64,000 nucleotides of DNA from Rubrivivax sp. (GTDB lineage: Bacteria; Pseudomonadota; Gammaproteobacteria; Burkholderiales; Burkholderiaceae_C), in the NCBI GenBank assembly GCA_027484825.1, contig JAIXSE010000013.1:62001-126000 (forward strand), read 5' to 3'. Positions within the stretch are counted from its first letter, which is position 1, and each line of letters opens with the position of its first letter. Both the position numbers and the translations under genes were made by a program. This document shows positions 63,058 to 64,000 of this stretch, piece by piece. A model generated the notes under the pieces. That model did not search any database. It was not told the origin of the DNA and worked only from the letters and a program-made list of their open reading frames with translations.

Positions 63058-63962
63058 GATGCGAACACTTTCAAGGAGACATCGTCCCGGGCACCCACCA
63101 ATAGCGCCCTCAGGGGCACCACCATGGAAGGATTGGGATCCCGGATCGCGTGCTCGTGAGTCTCAGGAGAAAGCGAGAACGCCACTACATGCTCACCCGT
63201 ATTCCACGCAATCGGGTAGGCACCAGGACCATGGGTCACGGCCTCCTTGATTTCATGCTGGCGTACATTCACCCAAAAGGTGACGTTCTGATCGCTTCCG
63301 TCACTTCCCTGCTGGACAGCCACTCGGCCAAGGCTCAACCCGTCATAGAGCCACCGCAAAGCGCGAGCGTTGATGGCCTCTGGTCCCAGGGTAGCCCTCA
63401 GGAGTCGCAGCGCCCGGCCATAGAGCGCCGCGGAGTCCAGACGAGTAAGAGCCATTCGCTTCACGTCCGGCGTCAGCAGCTGCTGAATACCATCAGCCGC
63501 TGCGGGGCTGAGCGGACGCGGCAGGTCGAAGCTGGCCAGCGTGGTCACGCCACGCCGGGTCCGCAGCCACGAAGCGGATGTCCATCGGGTCGCCAGGGTC
63601 GCCGCGAGTTGCGTGGCCAAGGGACGTGACCAGCCGAAAGGCGTCACGGCTGCATGCAGCAACGCGGGCGATGTGCCATGACTGTCCGTACGAAACTCGA
63701 TCGGCAGCTGGGATACCGGCGCGGCTACGGCCACACGTGCCAGTGCATCCATGCTCACCACCCAGCTCAGGTCGTTGATTTCAGCCAGGTGCCTCAACAG
63801 CCTGTCCAGCGCCTCCGGAGCTGCACGGTAGGTTTTCTGCAGGGCCAAATGGATGCTTCCATCCTGCGCATCCGCCATATTTCCCTGGAACTTCACCAGC
63901 TGCGACAGCGTCGATACCGGGAAGAACAAGAAGGGATGACCGCCAGCCATAGGTTCAATCAT
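63054..63962 (-). CDS. Unknown protein of the C39/SelO-like operon (302 aa)
   Basis: A 302-residue protein I do not recognise. It has no signal peptide or membrane segment; visible traits are a Leu/Ala-rich helical middle (AALYGRALRLLRATLGPEAI) and a C-terminal block with GPGAYPIAWNTGEHVVAFSL and ETHEHAIRDPNP. Its stop overlaps the SelO-like start by four bases (ATGA), so translation is coupled. The start is uncertain: ATG 63962 has no good ribosome site, and the next Met is at 63950; the operon may begin further right. By place it could be a substrate-binding partner, leader-recognition protein or second modifying enzyme. Confidence 0.6.
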   Translation of the reverse strand: MIEPMAGGHPFLFFPVSTLSQLVKFQGNMADAQDGSIHLALQKTYRAAPEALDRLLRHLAEINDLSWVVSMDALARVAVAAPVSQLPIEFRTDSHGTSPALLHAAVTPFGWSRPLATQLAATLATRWTSASWLRTRRGVTTLASFDLPRPLSPAAADGIQQLLTPDVKRMALTRLDSAALYGRALRLLRATLGPEAINARALRWLYDGLSLGRVAVQQGSDGSDQNVTFWVNVRQHEIKEAVTHGPGAYPIAWNTGEHVVAFSLSPETHEHAIRDPNPSMVVPLRALLVGARDDVSLKVFAS

Positions 63963-64000
63963 TTTTATTGGAAGAGATTCCGGCGCCCGCCAGCAAGGGA

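Overview
The window is GC-rich, densely coded DNA of a Gram-negative bacterium. A lipid A sugar-modification gene pair, an MlaA homologue, a MipA/OmpV protein, a trimeric-type porin, a TonB-dependent receptor, a QseB/QseC-type two-component system and eight LysR regulators together suggest a betaproteobacterium of the order Burkholderiales, perhaps the Roseateles/Mitsuaria/Rubrivivax group. That placement is inferred from gene content only. No rRNA, tRNA or CRISPR array was found.

Region 1 (1-11 kb), housekeeping and signalling: the end of an ArnT-like glycosyltransferase overlapping a YdjC/NaxD-type deacetylase, a small basic protein, a soluble hybrid histidine kinase, two overlapping DEAD-box helicase genes (DbpA and a RhlE-like protein), and two LysR regulators, each divergent from an NAD(P)-binding oxidoreductase. 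Region 2 (11-17.4 kb): a YihY membrane protein and a c-di-GMP module, made of a REC-GGDEF cyclase translationally coupled to a CHASE hybrid kinase with REC and Hpt domains and facing an EAL phosphodiesterase. Region 3 (17.4-23.2 kb): a dabB-dabA inorganic-carbon pump operon with all four zinc-site residues, divergent from an NhaR-like LysR regulator and followed by a small acidic protein. Region 4 (23.2-32.3 kb): a chemoreceptor and several regulator/enzyme pairs, including a TetX-like flavin monooxygenase with a TetR repressor and a strong palindromic operator, and a secreted MBL-fold protein whose metal motif is degenerate.

Region 5 (32.3-59.1 kb) looks accessory. Its ends carry a 33-bp direct repeat (35291 and 59047, 31 of 33 identical). 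It holds a small twin-CX3C secreted protein and TonB receptor just outside the left repeat, then mlaA-like and mipA-like genes with a PmrA/QseB-type two-component system whose tandem boxes are visible upstream of both mipA and the regulator. A porin, a Tat-exported amidohydrolase, a 7Fe ferredoxin and a run of LysR-flanked detoxification or catabolic enzymes follow: tautomerase, nitroreductase, hydrolases, DODA-type dioxygenase, Tat-exported alpha-hydroxy-acid oxidase, VOC protein and glutathione-dependent formaldehyde dehydrogenase. The right end holds an IS630 transposase remnant and a frameshifted small membrane-protein gene.

Region 6 (59.4-64 kb) is the most novel part: an operon read leftward, cut by the window edge, encoding an unknown 302-residue protein, a divergent SelO-like (protein AMPylase fold) enzyme that keeps the key catalytic residues, and a C39-peptidase ABC exporter of the type that matures and secretes double-glycine-leader peptides. 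This is a candidate bacteriocin/RiPP-like system with an unusual modifying enzyme. Its precursor gene is not identified and may lie beyond base 64000.
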